Below are positions 25,825 through 35,062 of a DNA stretch of 43,835 nt, one piece after another. The DNA comes from Magnetococcales bacterium DCbin2 (lineage in GTDB: Bacteria; Pseudomonadota; Magnetococcia; Magnetococcales; UBA8363). Both the position numbers and the translations under genes were made by a program. How positions within the stretch are numbered: the first letter of the stretch is position 1; every line of letters begins with the position of its first letter. The notes beneath the pieces are model-generated. The model did not search any database. It worked only from the letters and a program-made list of their open reading frames with translations, and was not told the origin of the DNA. The stretch lies in assembly GCA_002753615.1 (NCBI GenBank), contig PEAO01000010.1, forward strand, positions 1-43,835. The letters run 5' to 3'.

Positions 25825-26364
25825 ATGGAGATTCAAGGAACCCGGTTTGGGGTACTGGAGTTCGAGGAAAATGAGATCATTGAGATTGCGGATGGTCTCC
25901 TGGGATTTCCGCTCAGTAAAAAGTTTTTGTTGTTTCCTTACGGGCAGGATTCTTCCTTTTTCTGGCTTCAGTCGGTGGATGAACCCGAGATAGCGTTCAT
26001 CGTGGTCAATCCCTTCGACTTTTTCGCGGATCTGGAGTTTTCCATTCAGGATGAGGATACCAACGCCCTGGGGTTGGAAAACAGCGAGGATGTGGAGGTT
26101 TTTTCTCTGGTGACGATTCCAGAGGGGCGACCGGAGGAGATGCGGACCAATCTGGCAGGGCCTGTGGTGGTCAACACCGGCAACCGCAGGGGACGACAGA
26201 TTCTGATCAAGGATCTGTCGCCGCGGCAGCCGCTGATTCCCAAGGAGTTACGCGCTAAGTATCTGAAAGAGACCGACAGGAAGAAACCCGTGAACAGGGG
26301 GACGCGGCGACGTGCGCGTCAGTTGGATAAACCAAAGTCGCTGAAGGTTGCTGCGGCTGGATGA
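25825..26364 (+). CDS. fliW: Flagellar assembly factor FliW (copy 1)
   Basis: 179 aa; MEIQGTRFGVLEFEENEIIEIADGLLGFPLSKKFLLFPYGQDSSFFWLQSVDEPEIAFIVVNPF. Confidence 0.95.
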   Translation: MEIQGTRFGVLEFEENEIIEIADGLLGFPLSKKFLLFPYGQDSSFFWLQSVDEPEIAFIVVNPFDFFADLEFSIQDEDTNALGLENSEDVEVFSLVTIPEGRPEEMRTNLAGPVVVNTGNRRGRQILIKDLSPRQPLIPKELRAKYLKETDRKKPVNRGTRRRARQLDKPKSLKVAAAG

Positions 26365-26404
26365 TCCCCTGAGGGGTCTGAGAACGTAACGAGAGGAAAT
26401 GACC

Positions 26405-28453
26405 ATGCCACTCTATATCAATACCAATATCGCCTCCCTCAATGCCCAACGCCACATGCTGGGATCGACGGGAGAATTGAATAAAGTTTTCGCACGACTC
26501 TCTTCGGGTCTGCGCATCAACACCGCCGGTGATGACGCGGCTGGTCTTGCCATCAGCAATCGCATGACTTCGCAGATTCGTGGGCTGAACCAGGCGGTGC
26601 GCAACGCCAACGATGGCATTTCCGTCTCGCAGGTGGCTGAAGGTGCTTTGGAAGAACATTCCAACATGCTGCAACGGATCAATGAACTGTCGGTGCAGGC
26701 GGCCAACGCCACCAACAGTCCCGAAGATCGGGCCAGTCTCCAACAGGAGGTGACGCAGCTTCTGGCGGAAATCGAGCGTGTCGCCAATGAGACCGAGTTT
26801 AACGGTTGGCCCATGTTGAACGGCAAGACCGATCCGTTGGTCTTTCAAGTGGGGGCCAAGGAAAATCAAACTGTCGTCGTCACCCTGGCTGATGCCCGCG
26901 CTCAGGTACTTTTGGCGGCTCCCAAGCTGATCAATCCCAACGCCAAAGAGAGTATCCTCAATCCCAAAATTGGTGGAATGACCATCAAAGCCCCCTTTCC
27001 ACAATTGGAAGGGTCCAAGTTGTTCAGTTCCAAGGCTTCGACGATGGTGGGTACGTTGGCCAATGCCAATACCCTGGGCAAGTCCCCTGCGACGACCCTG
27101 ACCACCGATGTTTCCACGAACATGTTGACCGCCATCGATAATAAGAATATCACGACGGTCTCCACGGCGGTCAATGCCGCTGTCATCAGCGGTACCGGCG
27201 TTGTCAGTGCCCTGGAGGCAGGAATCGCCGATGGTGCTACTGTAGATCAGACGGTAACAACTGTCGTGACCAGTCTTTTGGGCGCTCCCGATGCGACGAT
27301 CAATACGGCGGTTGCCACGGGAATTGCCAATGGTAGCACCATGTCTGAGATGGCTACCGCGATTACAACGGCGAATGCCCTGGTTACGGGGACGGACGCG
27401 ACGGCTTTGGCTGCGGCGTCACTGGCGGCTTTCGGACGCACTGGTGATGGGGCGACCAAGTTGACGGGTGGGCCGGGTCTCAAGGCCAATATCATCGGAG
27501 CCTGGGTGGCGGAAGCGACGGTAAAACCGACCGATCCGACCGTTGATTCCGATCAGGCGCGGGTTTTGGCCTCGGCCACGTATGCCGCGACGCGCAGCTA
27601 CACCGCCACCGAAAATGTTCCTGCTGCCTACACGGCCCTGGCGGGGACGACCAACGGGGCGATTACCCTCAATGTCGCGGCCCCTGCCGATGTGGTGGAT
27701 AATGCCGTGGTCAAGGGAACCACCGTTGAGGATGTTCCGGTGGGCAATATCATCGCGGTGATCAAGGCGTTCGATGCCTACATCAGCCAAAACAGGGATA
27801 TTGATAGCGTTGCCAAGGCGGCGGTAGCCGCCGATCAATCCAAGAAATTGACGATACCGCAGGCCAAGATTATTGCTGCGGCTGGTCTGGCAGCGGCCAA
27901 GCCGGGTGGAACGGTTGCTGCGGCGACGACTGCGGGTAAAAACATGGCGTTGGTCATCGCTGCGCGCGACACTGCGGTGACGGCGGCATCCCGACCCACG
28001 GGCGGTGAATATATTACTGTCCCCGATTGGTTGTTGGACACGTCGGGAGCCAATAAATTTCCCCCGTCACCGCTGGTCGATATTACCGGCATGACGATTC
28101 CCACCGATCCGACGTTGCCGTTCAACCCGCCGACAACCGACGCCTCCAACCCACCGTTGGCGGGTCAGGAAGCGGCAGGTCGGATGATCGCCATCGTCAA
28201 GGAGGCCATTGATCGGGTCTCTTCGACGCGGGCCGAACTGGGTGCGATTCAAAATCGGTTTGAATCCAACATCAAGAATCTCTCCAGCGTTGTGGAAAAT
28301 GTTTCCGCTGCACGTTCCCGAATTCTGGATGCCGACATCGCTGCGGAAACGGCCAATCTGACCAAAATGTCCATCATGCAGCAGGCGGGAACGGCGATTC
28401 TTGCCCAAGCCAACCAACAACCGCAATTGGCATTGCAACTGCTTCGTGGTTGA
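26405..28453 (+). CDS. Flagellin with large variable central domain (copy 1)
   Basis: ATG 26405; conserved N-terminus [54 protein letters not shown] and C-terminus [45 protein letters not shown] flanking a long Ala/Thr/Val-rich insert. Confidence 0.95.
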   Translation: MPLYINTNIASLNAQRHMLGSTGELNKVFARLSSGLRINTAGDDAAGLAISNRMTSQIRGLNQAVRNANDGISVSQVAEGALEEHSNMLQRINELSVQAANATNSPEDRASLQQEVTQLLAEIERVANETEFNGWPMLNGKTDPLVFQVGAKENQTVVVTLADARAQVLLAAPKLINPNAKESILNPKIGGMTIKAPFPQLEGSKLFSSKASTMVGTLANANTLGKSPATTLTTDVSTNMLTAIDNKNITTVSTAVNAAVISGTGVVSALEAGIADGATVDQTVTTVVTSLLGAPDATINTAVATGIANGSTMSEMATAITTANALVTGTDATALAAASLAAFGRTGDGATKLTGGPGLKANIIGAWVAEATVKPTDPTVDSDQARVLASATYAATRSYTATENVPAAYTALAGTTNGAITLNVAAPADVVDNAVVKGTTVEDVPVGNIIAVIKAFDAYISQNRDIDSVAKAAVAADQSKKLTIPQAKIIAAAGLAAAKPGGTVAAATTAGKNMALVIAARDTAVTAASRPTGGEYITVPDWLLDTSGANKFPPSPLVDITGMTIPTDPTLPFNPPTTDASNPPLAGQEAAGRMIAIVKEAIDRVSSTRAELGAIQNRFESNIKNLSSVVENVSAARSRILDADIAAETANLTKMSIMQQAGTAILAQANQQPQLALQLLRG

Positions 28454-28532
28454 GGCCCTAGGCCACCTTAGGGGAATCCGTGTTGCCACCCCACTCCCAG
28501 GCAAACGGAATTCCCCTGGCCTGATGCCTCTT
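28452..28532 (+). terminator. Large nested hairpin 3' of flagellin 1 (terminator or RNA-stability element)
   Basis: GAGGC...AGGCC...AGGGGAATCCGT-loop-ACGGAATTCCCCT GGCCT...GCCTC; 12-13 bp core stem with one bulge; no long U-tract. Confidence 0.5.
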
Positions 28533-28649
28533 AAAGGCCAGGACGAGAGAGCAAAGTTTGCCGCCTCAGATGGGCAACAATGACCCCCCTGGGGTTGAGG
28601 GAAGAGGAGATTGGGGTGGATAAAGCTTGGGAATACAAGATAAAAAGAT

Positions 28650-28665
28650 TGGCACGGTGAATGCA
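28650..28665 (+). promoter_or_regulatory. Sigma54 (-24/-12) promoter candidate upstream of fliW copy 2
   Basis: TGGCACggtgaATGCA; same TGGCAC-N5-ATGCA form as upstream of flgK, GG-N10-GC spacing. Confidence 0.7.
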
Positions 28666-28826
28666 ACATCCATTTTAAGGTTTCGGCGGCAAAGAAGGAC
28701 ACGATTGGGAAGGCAACGATTTTTTTAAGGCTTTTTTTGTGCTTGTACGGTAACACGGGTTGGGTCTCTTCAGGGGCTACCCGGAAAATTGATGAAGTGA
28801 TGCTCAATGACAGGGAGAAGACGATG

Positions 28827-29315
28827 ATGGAGATTCATGGAACCCGTTTCGGAACCCTGAGTTTTGATGATGATGACATCATCCAGGTGGAAAATGGCTT
28901 GCTGGGGTTTCCCATGAGTAAGCACTACATCATGTTTCCCTACTCGGATGATTCCTCATTCTTCTGGCTGCAATCGGTGGATGAGCCGGAGATTTCTTTT
29001 ATCGTCATCAATCCGTTTGATTTCTTCACGGATCTGGAATTTGAAATCTCCGATGAAGATTCTGCCGATATCGGTCTGGAAAAAAGTGAGGATGTAGAAA
29101 TTTTTTCCCTGGTGACCATCCCCGAAGGGAAACCTGAAGATATGCGGACCAATCTGGCCGGCCCGGTGGTGGTGAATACCAGGACGCGATTGGGTAAGCA
29201 GGTGTTATTGAGTGACTATTCGGCGCGCCAGCCTTTGATTCCTAAGGAATATAGGGTTCGGGCCAGGGATGAGGCATCACAGGAAATACGAAGGCAGAGA
29301 ATGGTGGCGGTATGA
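28827..29315 (+). CDS. fliW: Flagellar assembly factor FliW (copy 2)
   Basis: ORF 28737-29315; probable start 28824/28827; MEIHGTRFGTLSFDDDDIIQVENGLLGFPMSKHYIMFPYSDDSSFFWLQSVDEPEISFIVINPF. Confidence 0.95.
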   Translation: MEIHGTRFGTLSFDDDDIIQVENGLLGFPMSKHYIMFPYSDDSSFFWLQSVDEPEISFIVINPFDFFTDLEFEISDEDSADIGLEKSEDVEIFSLVTIPEGKPEDMRTNLAGPVVVNTRTRLGKQVLLSDYSARQPLIPKEYRVRARDEASQEIRRQRMVAV

Positions 29316-29585
29316 ACGAGAGAGAATAAACCAGGACGGCAGGACAGGATATCGTGATTTCTATCATTCGGAACTTCGGCTTAAGAGTTTGGTGGAGTGC
29401 TTCCCCGGTGGAGGGGATTTGAGAACCGAGGCTTGGTTATCTTGAATTTTATCTCCAGGGTTTTCCCGATCACATCGGGAAAAATAGGTAACGACGGGCA
29501 AGAGGCCCGGCTTCATCAGCGACAAAAAGACCGATCCGATCGGGTTGAACTGGGTGAAAGCCTCCCAGGCAAAGGGGAATGAACC

Positions 29586-30425
29586 ATGCCACTTTTTATT
29601 AATACCAACGTCGCTTCATTGAACGCCCAGCGTAATCTGGATCGTTCCACCAATGCTTTGGGAAAGACCTTTGCCCGGTTGGCATCGGGTCTTCGGATCA
29701 ATTCCGCCAAGGATGATGCCGCTGGGCTCGCGATTTCCCAACGGATGACTTCCCAGATTCGCGGTTTGACCCAGGCGGGTCGCAATGCCAACGATGGTAT
29801 TTCCCTGGCGCAGGTGGCCGAGGGGGCGTTGGAAGAAACCACCAATGCCTTGCAGCGGATTCGGGAACTTGCGGTCCAGGCGGCCAATGGTACCAATACA
29901 ACCAAGGATCGGCAGAGCTTGGATCTGGAAGTGAGCCAACTGGTTGAGGAAATTCAACGAATCTCGAAAGATGTCAAGTTTAACGAGAAGGGTGTGTTGA
30001 ATGGGTCGATGGCGGGTGTGGCATTCCAAGTTGGTAACAATGTTGGCCAAACCATCGCGGTGACCATCTCGGCCATGAGTGTTGCCAATTTAAGTTTGGG
30101 GACAGCGACCTTGGGAACTCGCAAGGTAACCATCTCCACGGCTGCTTTGGCTTTCAGTGCCTTGGGTCGGGTTGACATTGCGTTGGAGAAGGTTTCGAGG
30201 GCACGTTCCGATCTGGGCGCGGTACAGAATCGTTTTGAAGCGGTGATTGCCAACCTGTCCAACGTGGTGGAGAACATGTCGGCGGCCCGATCACGGATCA
30301 TGGACGCTGATATTGCCTCGGAAACGGCGACGTTGACGCGCAATGCCATTTTGCAACAGGCGGGGACCGCTGTTTTGGCCCAGGCCAATCAACAGCCTCA
30401 GTTGGCGTTGCAGTTGTTGGGATAA
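29586..30425 (+). CDS. Flagellin (copy 2, short)
   Basis: 279 aa; [54 protein letters not shown] ... [13 protein letters not shown]. Confidence 0.96.
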   Translation: MPLFINTNVASLNAQRNLDRSTNALGKTFARLASGLRINSAKDDAAGLAISQRMTSQIRGLTQAGRNANDGISLAQVAEGALEETTNALQRIRELAVQAANGTNTTKDRQSLDLEVSQLVEEIQRISKDVKFNEKGVLNGSMAGVAFQVGNNVGQTIAVTISAMSVANLSLGTATLGTRKVTISTAALAFSALGRVDIALEKVSRARSDLGAVQNRFEAVIANLSNVVENMSAARSRIMDADIASETATLTRNAILQQAGTAVLAQANQQPQLALQLLG

Positions 30426-30502
30426 ATTGATGAAAGTTTCGCCGGGATTGTCCGATAAGAGGATCATGGGCGGTTTCGGCTGGAAGATAAAGAGAGCCAG
30501 CC

Positions 30503-30790
30503 ATGCGTGAGACAATGATTGCAGAGTATGAAACGCGGCCAGTGCCGGGAATTGGTTGTGATTTTAATGGAATGGGTGATATTGAGTCTTTGATTGGGCA
30601 GGCTAATCGGTCTCTGAATTCCATATCGACCTTGATTTTGCGATTGGATGAGCAGGTGGTGGAGGGGCCGGTGAAGGTTGTGGATTCGGACGGGGATATT
30701 GAGGTTCGTCGTTTGCAGGGTGATGAAATGTTGGATTTGGCGTACAAGGTGCGGTTGCTGGAAAACATGTTGTATGACCGGTGCAGTTGA
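30503..30790 (+). CDS. Small protein of unknown function in flagellar operon
   Basis: 95 aa between flagellin and fliD; in the position where flaG often sits but without recognisable FlaG motifs. Confidence 0.6.
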   Translation: MRETMIAEYETRPVPGIGCDFNGMGDIESLIGQANRSLNSISTLILRLDEQVVEGPVKVVDSDGDIEVRRLQGDEMLDLAYKVRLLENMLYDRCS

Positions 30791-30828
30791 AGCCTGGTTG
30801 AGAGAGCGTCGGTGGAAGGAGAAAGAAC

Positions 30829-32622
30829 ATGGCTGTTGGAAATATCTCTTTTGGAGGACTTGCCAGTGGGTTGCCATCGGACATGGTTGATCAGCTTATG
30901 GCGGTCGAACAGAAACGTCTGACCGCTCTTCAGGCCACCAGGACGGCGGCGTCTAAAAAGACCTCTGCCCTGGACCAACTGGGATCGAAACTTTCCGCAT
31001 TGGCCAGCACTGCCACGACGCTGCAATCAGAATCCTCCTGGTCGCCCCATACGGCAACCAGTTCCGACACGGACAAGGTGGCTGTTTCTGCCTCGTATGA
31101 AGCGGTTGCAGGAACCCACTCTCTGGAGGTGGTCCGTTTGGCCAGCAGCCAGACCCTGGTGAGCGCGGGGGGCGTGACCGATTCCACGGATACTATTGCC
31201 GTTGGCGGTATTACATCGTTCACTTTCACCTATAATGGTACTACCTATGACAACACTGATTTTGCGATTGCCGATGGGGACACTCTGGCCGATATCGCTT
31301 CTAAAATCAGTAACCTCACCTACCAGGATGATGAAAAAGGGGTCAGTGCCAGCGTCCTTTATGATGGGACGAATTATCGCTTGGTCCTTACCGCCAAGGA
31401 CCAGGGGGCCTATGCCCGCAATTCGGATGGTACGACGGCCACCGAGCGGTTGACGGCGGTTAGCTTCGAAATGACCTGGGATGGCGGTGCGACCTGGGAT
31501 ACGGCGGCTGCGACGGGTAATACGGTTGCGGTTTCCTCTCCCACGGCATTTACCGATGCGACGGCAACGACCACGTTGGCCGATCCTACCGATCCTACAG
31601 AGTTTGGTTTTACGTTTAATGGGACTTCTTATACATTAAGCGACTTTGGTTTTATTGCGGGGGATACGCCAACCCTGGCCGACATTGCCGATGCCATCAC
31701 AGATGAGAATATCTCCGGCCTCAAAGCGAGCGTCGTTAACGATGGCTATGAAAATCGTCTGGTCATTGACGGATCTTCGGACATTTCCGCATTGACAGCC
31801 AACATGACCTTTACCGACGGTGGCGGCACTGGCGTTAATGCGGTCTTAAGTACGGCGGTGTTTGGGATATTTCAAACGGCGCAAGGTGAGGATGCCGAGT
31901 TGAAGGTGGATGGCCTGAGTAGCATCTACAGCGAGACCAACAGTGTCACGGAGGTGTTGCCTGGGGTTACCATGATCTTGAAAGAGACGACCTCCTCGGC
32001 CATTACGGTGACGGTGACGGATGATACCAGTACGTTGAAGGGAACCTTGGATTCATTCACATCGGCGTTTAACGATGTCATCGATTATATCAATACCAAT
32101 AAAACGGGGGCGTTGTATGGCTCGACCATTGCGCGCAGCATCATTTCCCAATTGCGTAGCGAGCTGAATACCTCCACGGCGAAAAATGATGCTTCGGGCG
32201 ACGTGTTGAGTCCATTTTCCATCCTGGCCGAACTGGGGTTGAGAACGGACCAAAAGACTGGAAAGATCAGTTTCGACAGTACCGAGTTGGATACGGCTCT
32301 TTCGACCAATTTTACCGTCTTGTCGGATCTTTTTATCAATACGCAGACGGAGGTTGGTAGTGGCTATGAGGCGGGGTTGGCTTACAGACTCGAGGATTTG
32401 TTGGATAATCTGACCAATAGTACCGGTGGTGCGTTGACGGGGGTCAAAAAGAGTCAAGAGGCCCGTTTGGCCAGTCTGGATAAGAGTATCGAGCGTGAAC
32501 AGGCGCGTTTGGAAAAAGTGCGTGACAGGTTGACGAAAAGGTTTTCCAATCTGGAACAGTTGGTCAGCAGTATGAACAGCCAGGGGAATGCTTTGACCTC
32601 AGCCTTGAGTAAGCTTGGCTGA
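30829..32622 (+). CDS. fliD: Flagellar hook-associated protein 2 FliD (filament cap)
   Basis: 597 aa; MAVGNISFGGLASGLPSDMVDQLMAVEQKRLTALQ and C-terminal REQARLEKVRDRLTKRFSNLEQLVSSMNSQGNALTSAL. Confidence 0.95.
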   Translation: MAVGNISFGGLASGLPSDMVDQLMAVEQKRLTALQATRTAASKKTSALDQLGSKLSALASTATTLQSESSWSPHTATSSDTDKVAVSASYEAVAGTHSLEVVRLASSQTLVSAGGVTDSTDTIAVGGITSFTFTYNGTTYDNTDFAIADGDTLADIASKISNLTYQDDEKGVSASVLYDGTNYRLVLTAKDQGAYARNSDGTTATERLTAVSFEMTWDGGATWDTAAATGNTVAVSSPTAFTDATATTTLADPTDPTEFGFTFNGTSYTLSDFGFIAGDTPTLADIADAITDENISGLKASVVNDGYENRLVIDGSSDISALTANMTFTDGGGTGVNAVLSTAVFGIFQTAQGEDAELKVDGLSSIYSETNSVTEVLPGVTMILKETTSSAITVTVTDDTSTLKGTLDSFTSAFNDVIDYINTNKTGALYGSTIARSIISQLRSELNTSTAKNDASGDVLSPFSILAELGLRTDQKTGKISFDSTELDTALSTNFTVLSDLFINTQTEVGSGYEAGLAYRLEDLLDNLTNSTGGALTGVKKSQEARLASLDKSIEREQARLEKVRDRLTKRFSNLEQLVSSMNSQGNALTSALSKLG

Positions 32623-32684
32623 TCGGGGATGATCATGAGGAGTGTTTTAATCAATAACCAGACGCACAAAGCGAGACCATCCGA

Positions 32685-33056
32685 ATGAATATGCAATTGG
32701 CCCAAACTCAGGGAACTCCGGTAATCCCTTCAGGACTGGATATTCTCATTCAACTTTATGAAGGCTGTATTATTTTCTTGAAAGAAGCGGAAGAGGCATG
32801 TGAGAATGGACAGGTCGATGCGTTCAAGGACCGTTTGATGCGGGGACGGAGGATCATCGAACATTTTCAAAAAACGTTGGATTATGAGCAAGGCGGCCAG
32901 GTTCCCAAACAGTTGAATGAACTCTATACCTTCATGCTGGATAGTTTGACGCAATCGGGCTTGACACATGAAACCGATTATATCCTGCGGGTTGTGGAGC
33001 AACTGGAAATATTGTTGGATGGGTGGCGTGGTGCCCGGCCATTGACTCTCTCCTGA
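32685..33056 (+). CDS. fliS: Flagellar chaperone FliS (copy 1)
   Basis: 123 aa; ILIQLYEGCIIFLKEAEEACENGQVDAFKDRLMRGRRIIEHFQKTLDYEQGGQVPKQLNELYTFMLDSL. Confidence 0.85.
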   Translation: MNMQLAQTQGTPVIPSGLDILIQLYEGCIIFLKEAEEACENGQVDAFKDRLMRGRRIIEHFQKTLDYEQGGQVPKQLNELYTFMLDSLTQSGLTHETDYILRVVEQLEILLDGWRGARPLTLS

Positions 33057-33074
33057 TCATCGAGGCCCAACCCC

Positions 33075-33548
33075 ATGTCTTATGGTTTGAAGCGCTATAA
33101 AACGTCACAGGCCAATACCGCTTCTCGGGAAGATCTTCTCATTCTTCTCTACGAGGGTGCGATCCGCTTTTTGGAACGCTCCATCAAGGAGAAGGAAGGG
33201 AAAAACCTGAGTGAGCATAAAATGTATTTACGTCGGGGGTTGGCCATCGTCGCTGAATTGCAGGCCACCCTTGATTTTCAAAAAGGGGGTGAGTTGGCGG
33301 TTCAATTGTTTGAACTGTACAGCTATATGATGGATCGTCTGACCGAGGCCAACATCAAACAGGATATGGAGCAGATCCGTATCGTCATTCGCAACCTGGG
33401 TACGTTGTTGGAAGGTTGGCGTGAGGCGGTCAAACAGGTGCAAGGTCAGGCAGCGGCGTCGGCGGCTGCCGCTGCGGTCGCTCCACCCGATTTGCCGAAT
33501 TCCCCCAATCCCAGAGTCACGCGACGCCTTGCCGGGGGGGCCTACTGA
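33075..33548 (+). CDS. fliS: Flagellar chaperone FliS (copy 2)
   Basis: 157 aa; MSYGLKRYKTSQANTASREDLLILLYEGAIRFLERSIKEKEGK...LRRGLAIVAELQATLDFQKGGELAVQLFELYSYMMDRLTEANIKQD. Confidence 0.93.
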   Translation: MSYGLKRYKTSQANTASREDLLILLYEGAIRFLERSIKEKEGKNLSEHKMYLRRGLAIVAELQATLDFQKGGELAVQLFELYSYMMDRLTEANIKQDMEQIRIVIRNLGTLLEGWREAVKQVQGQAAASAAAAAVAPPDLPNSPNPRVTRRLAGGAY

Positions 33549-33901
33549 TGTCTACGGAAACCATCATCGCGCAACTGGAGACTATTTTTAAGCGTTTGGG
33601 AGTTCCTCAAGGGTTGGAGTCACCGGAACTTGCGGAACTCAATCGTGACTGGCTTGCGGCGACGGCGGCGTTGAATGCCCTGTCGGAAAGGGAGCTGAAA
33701 AGTGCCGTGGCTGTAAACCCTTTCTTGAAGCCACGCCTTAAGCTTTTGGTGGAACGTTTGGCGGAGGTCAACGTGGGTTTGTTGGCGCATAAAACCGAGA
33801 TCGCAGGACAGTTGATGGCGCAAAACCGGAAAATACAGTCCACGCGCCGGGGGTATGGCGGTTCGGTGGGTAAGCTCTCTTTGTTGCGCCAGCAGGCTTG
33901 A
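33548..33901 (+). CDS. Small helical protein, possible FliT-type export chaperone
   Basis: 117 aa; overlaps the end of fliS copy 2; helical, charged; FliT-like by position only. Confidence 0.5.
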   Translation: MSTETIIAQLETIFKRLGVPQGLESPELAELNRDWLAATAALNALSERELKSAVAVNPFLKPRLKLLVERLAEVNVGLLAHKTEIAGQLMAQNRKIQSTRRGYGGSVGKLSLLRQQA

Positions 33902-33954
33902 TGCGTTCTTGTGTGAATGGGTGTATCTCCTCGCAATTTTTTTTGCCCCTCCCT

Positions 33955-33983
33955 CTTGTAAAGCGAAATAACATTTCCTATCT
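33955..33983 (+). promoter_or_regulatory. Sigma32-like promoter candidate upstream of hsp20
   Basis: CTTGTAAA-N14-CCTATCT, near consensus CTTGAAA-N-CCCCATNT. Confidence 0.4.
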
Positions 33984-34052
33984 GTCTTGGTAAGGCGGGA
34001 TCGCCGTCGTGTCAAGATAAGCGGTAAATATTTCCTAAAGAGGAGGCTCAAA

Positions 34053-34490
34053 ATGTCTACACTTGTTCACTATGATCCTTTCCGTAATTTTCGTGTTTTG
34101 CAAAATGAGATCAACCGGTTGTTTGATCGCGACTTGGATGATGCTGCGGGACAGATGACGCAATGGCCTCTGCGGGTGGATATTCGTGAGGATGAGCATC
34201 AGATCATTCTCAAGGCGGATGTTCCGGGGATGGAGCAAAAAGATATCAAGGTCAATGTGGATAACGGTCGCTTGACGATTTCCGGCGAACGGACGTTTGA
34301 CGATGAACAGCACAAAGACCATTATCAGCGGGTGGAGAGACCTTTTGGTCGTTTTAGCCGAACTTTCCAACTGACCAACACCACCGACGTGTCCAAGATT
34401 GCGGCGTCTTACAAGAATGGTGTCCTGGAGATTGTGCTTCCCAAATTGGAGGAGGCCAAACCGCGGGCGATTCAGGTGCAGGTCCATTGA
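34053..34490 (+). CDS. Hsp20/alpha-crystallin family small heat shock protein
   Basis: ORF 33987-34490, start ATG 34053 after AGGAGG; LRVDIREDEHQIILKADVPGMEQKDIKVNVDNGRLTISGER...GRFSRTFQLTNTTDVSKIAASYKNGVLEIVLPKLEEAKPRAIQV. Confidence 0.95.
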   Translation: MSTLVHYDPFRNFRVLQNEINRLFDRDLDDAAGQMTQWPLRVDIREDEHQIILKADVPGMEQKDIKVNVDNGRLTISGERTFDDEQHKDHYQRVERPFGRFSRTFQLTNTTDVSKIAASYKNGVLEIVLPKLEEAKPRAIQVQVH

Positions 34491-34524
34491 GGGATCATCC
34501 GATCAAGACGCACCAGGGACGGCA

Positions 34525-34556
34525 CTTGGGGTACGGAGAAAGAAATCCGTACCCCA
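34525..34556 (+). terminator. Hairpin downstream of hsp20
   Basis: TTGGGGTACGGA-gaaagaaa-TCCGTACCCCAA; 11-12 bp perfect stem but weak U-tract. Confidence 0.5.
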
Positions 34557-34674
34557 ACGCCCTGGGTTTCTGGGGTCCACCGTGGTGTTCGACGGAATTT
34601 CTGGTTGTTGCTTTGTGTTTGGAAATGGTACGCTGGGGGCGTCTGTTACTTATAGCTGCCCTGGAGCATCAGCC

Positions 34675-34971
34675 ATGACTTCTGCCGCTGTTACCTTTGA
34701 CACGCTCAAATATGTCAAGACACTCAAGGCCGCTGGGTTTGATGAACGACAGGCCGAAGCCTTGGCTGTGGTGCAGGCCGATGTGCTGGATAAAAATCTG
34801 GACGATCTTTCTACCAAGTATGATCTCAAAGAACTTGAAATCCGCATGGATGCGCGATTGAAAGAACTTGAACTCCGCATAGCCGCAGAATTGGCCCCTA
34901 TGAAGTGGGGCGTGGCCATTGCTGTCGGTGGTATCATCACACTCATTCTCAAATCTTTCTTCCCACATTGA
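34675..34971 (+). CDS. DUF1640-like coiled-coil protein with C-terminal TM helix (copy 3, dispersed)
   Basis: MTSAAVTFDTLKYVKTLKAAGFDERQAEALAVVQADVLDKNLDDLSTKYDLKELEIRMDARLKELELRIAAELAPMKWGVAIAVGGIITLILKSFFPH; paralog of the 20.4-21.1 kb pair. Confidence 0.8.
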   Translation: MTSAAVTFDTLKYVKTLKAAGFDERQAEALAVVQADVLDKNLDDLSTKYDLKELEIRMDARLKELELRIAAELAPMKWGVAIAVGGIITLILKSFFPH

Positions 34972-35062
34972 TCTAAGATGGATGGATTCATCCGGGGTTC
35001 AAGAGTTCTCCTACCATCACAGCAACTTCACCAGCGCAGCCACTACCTCCTCCATGTTTATT

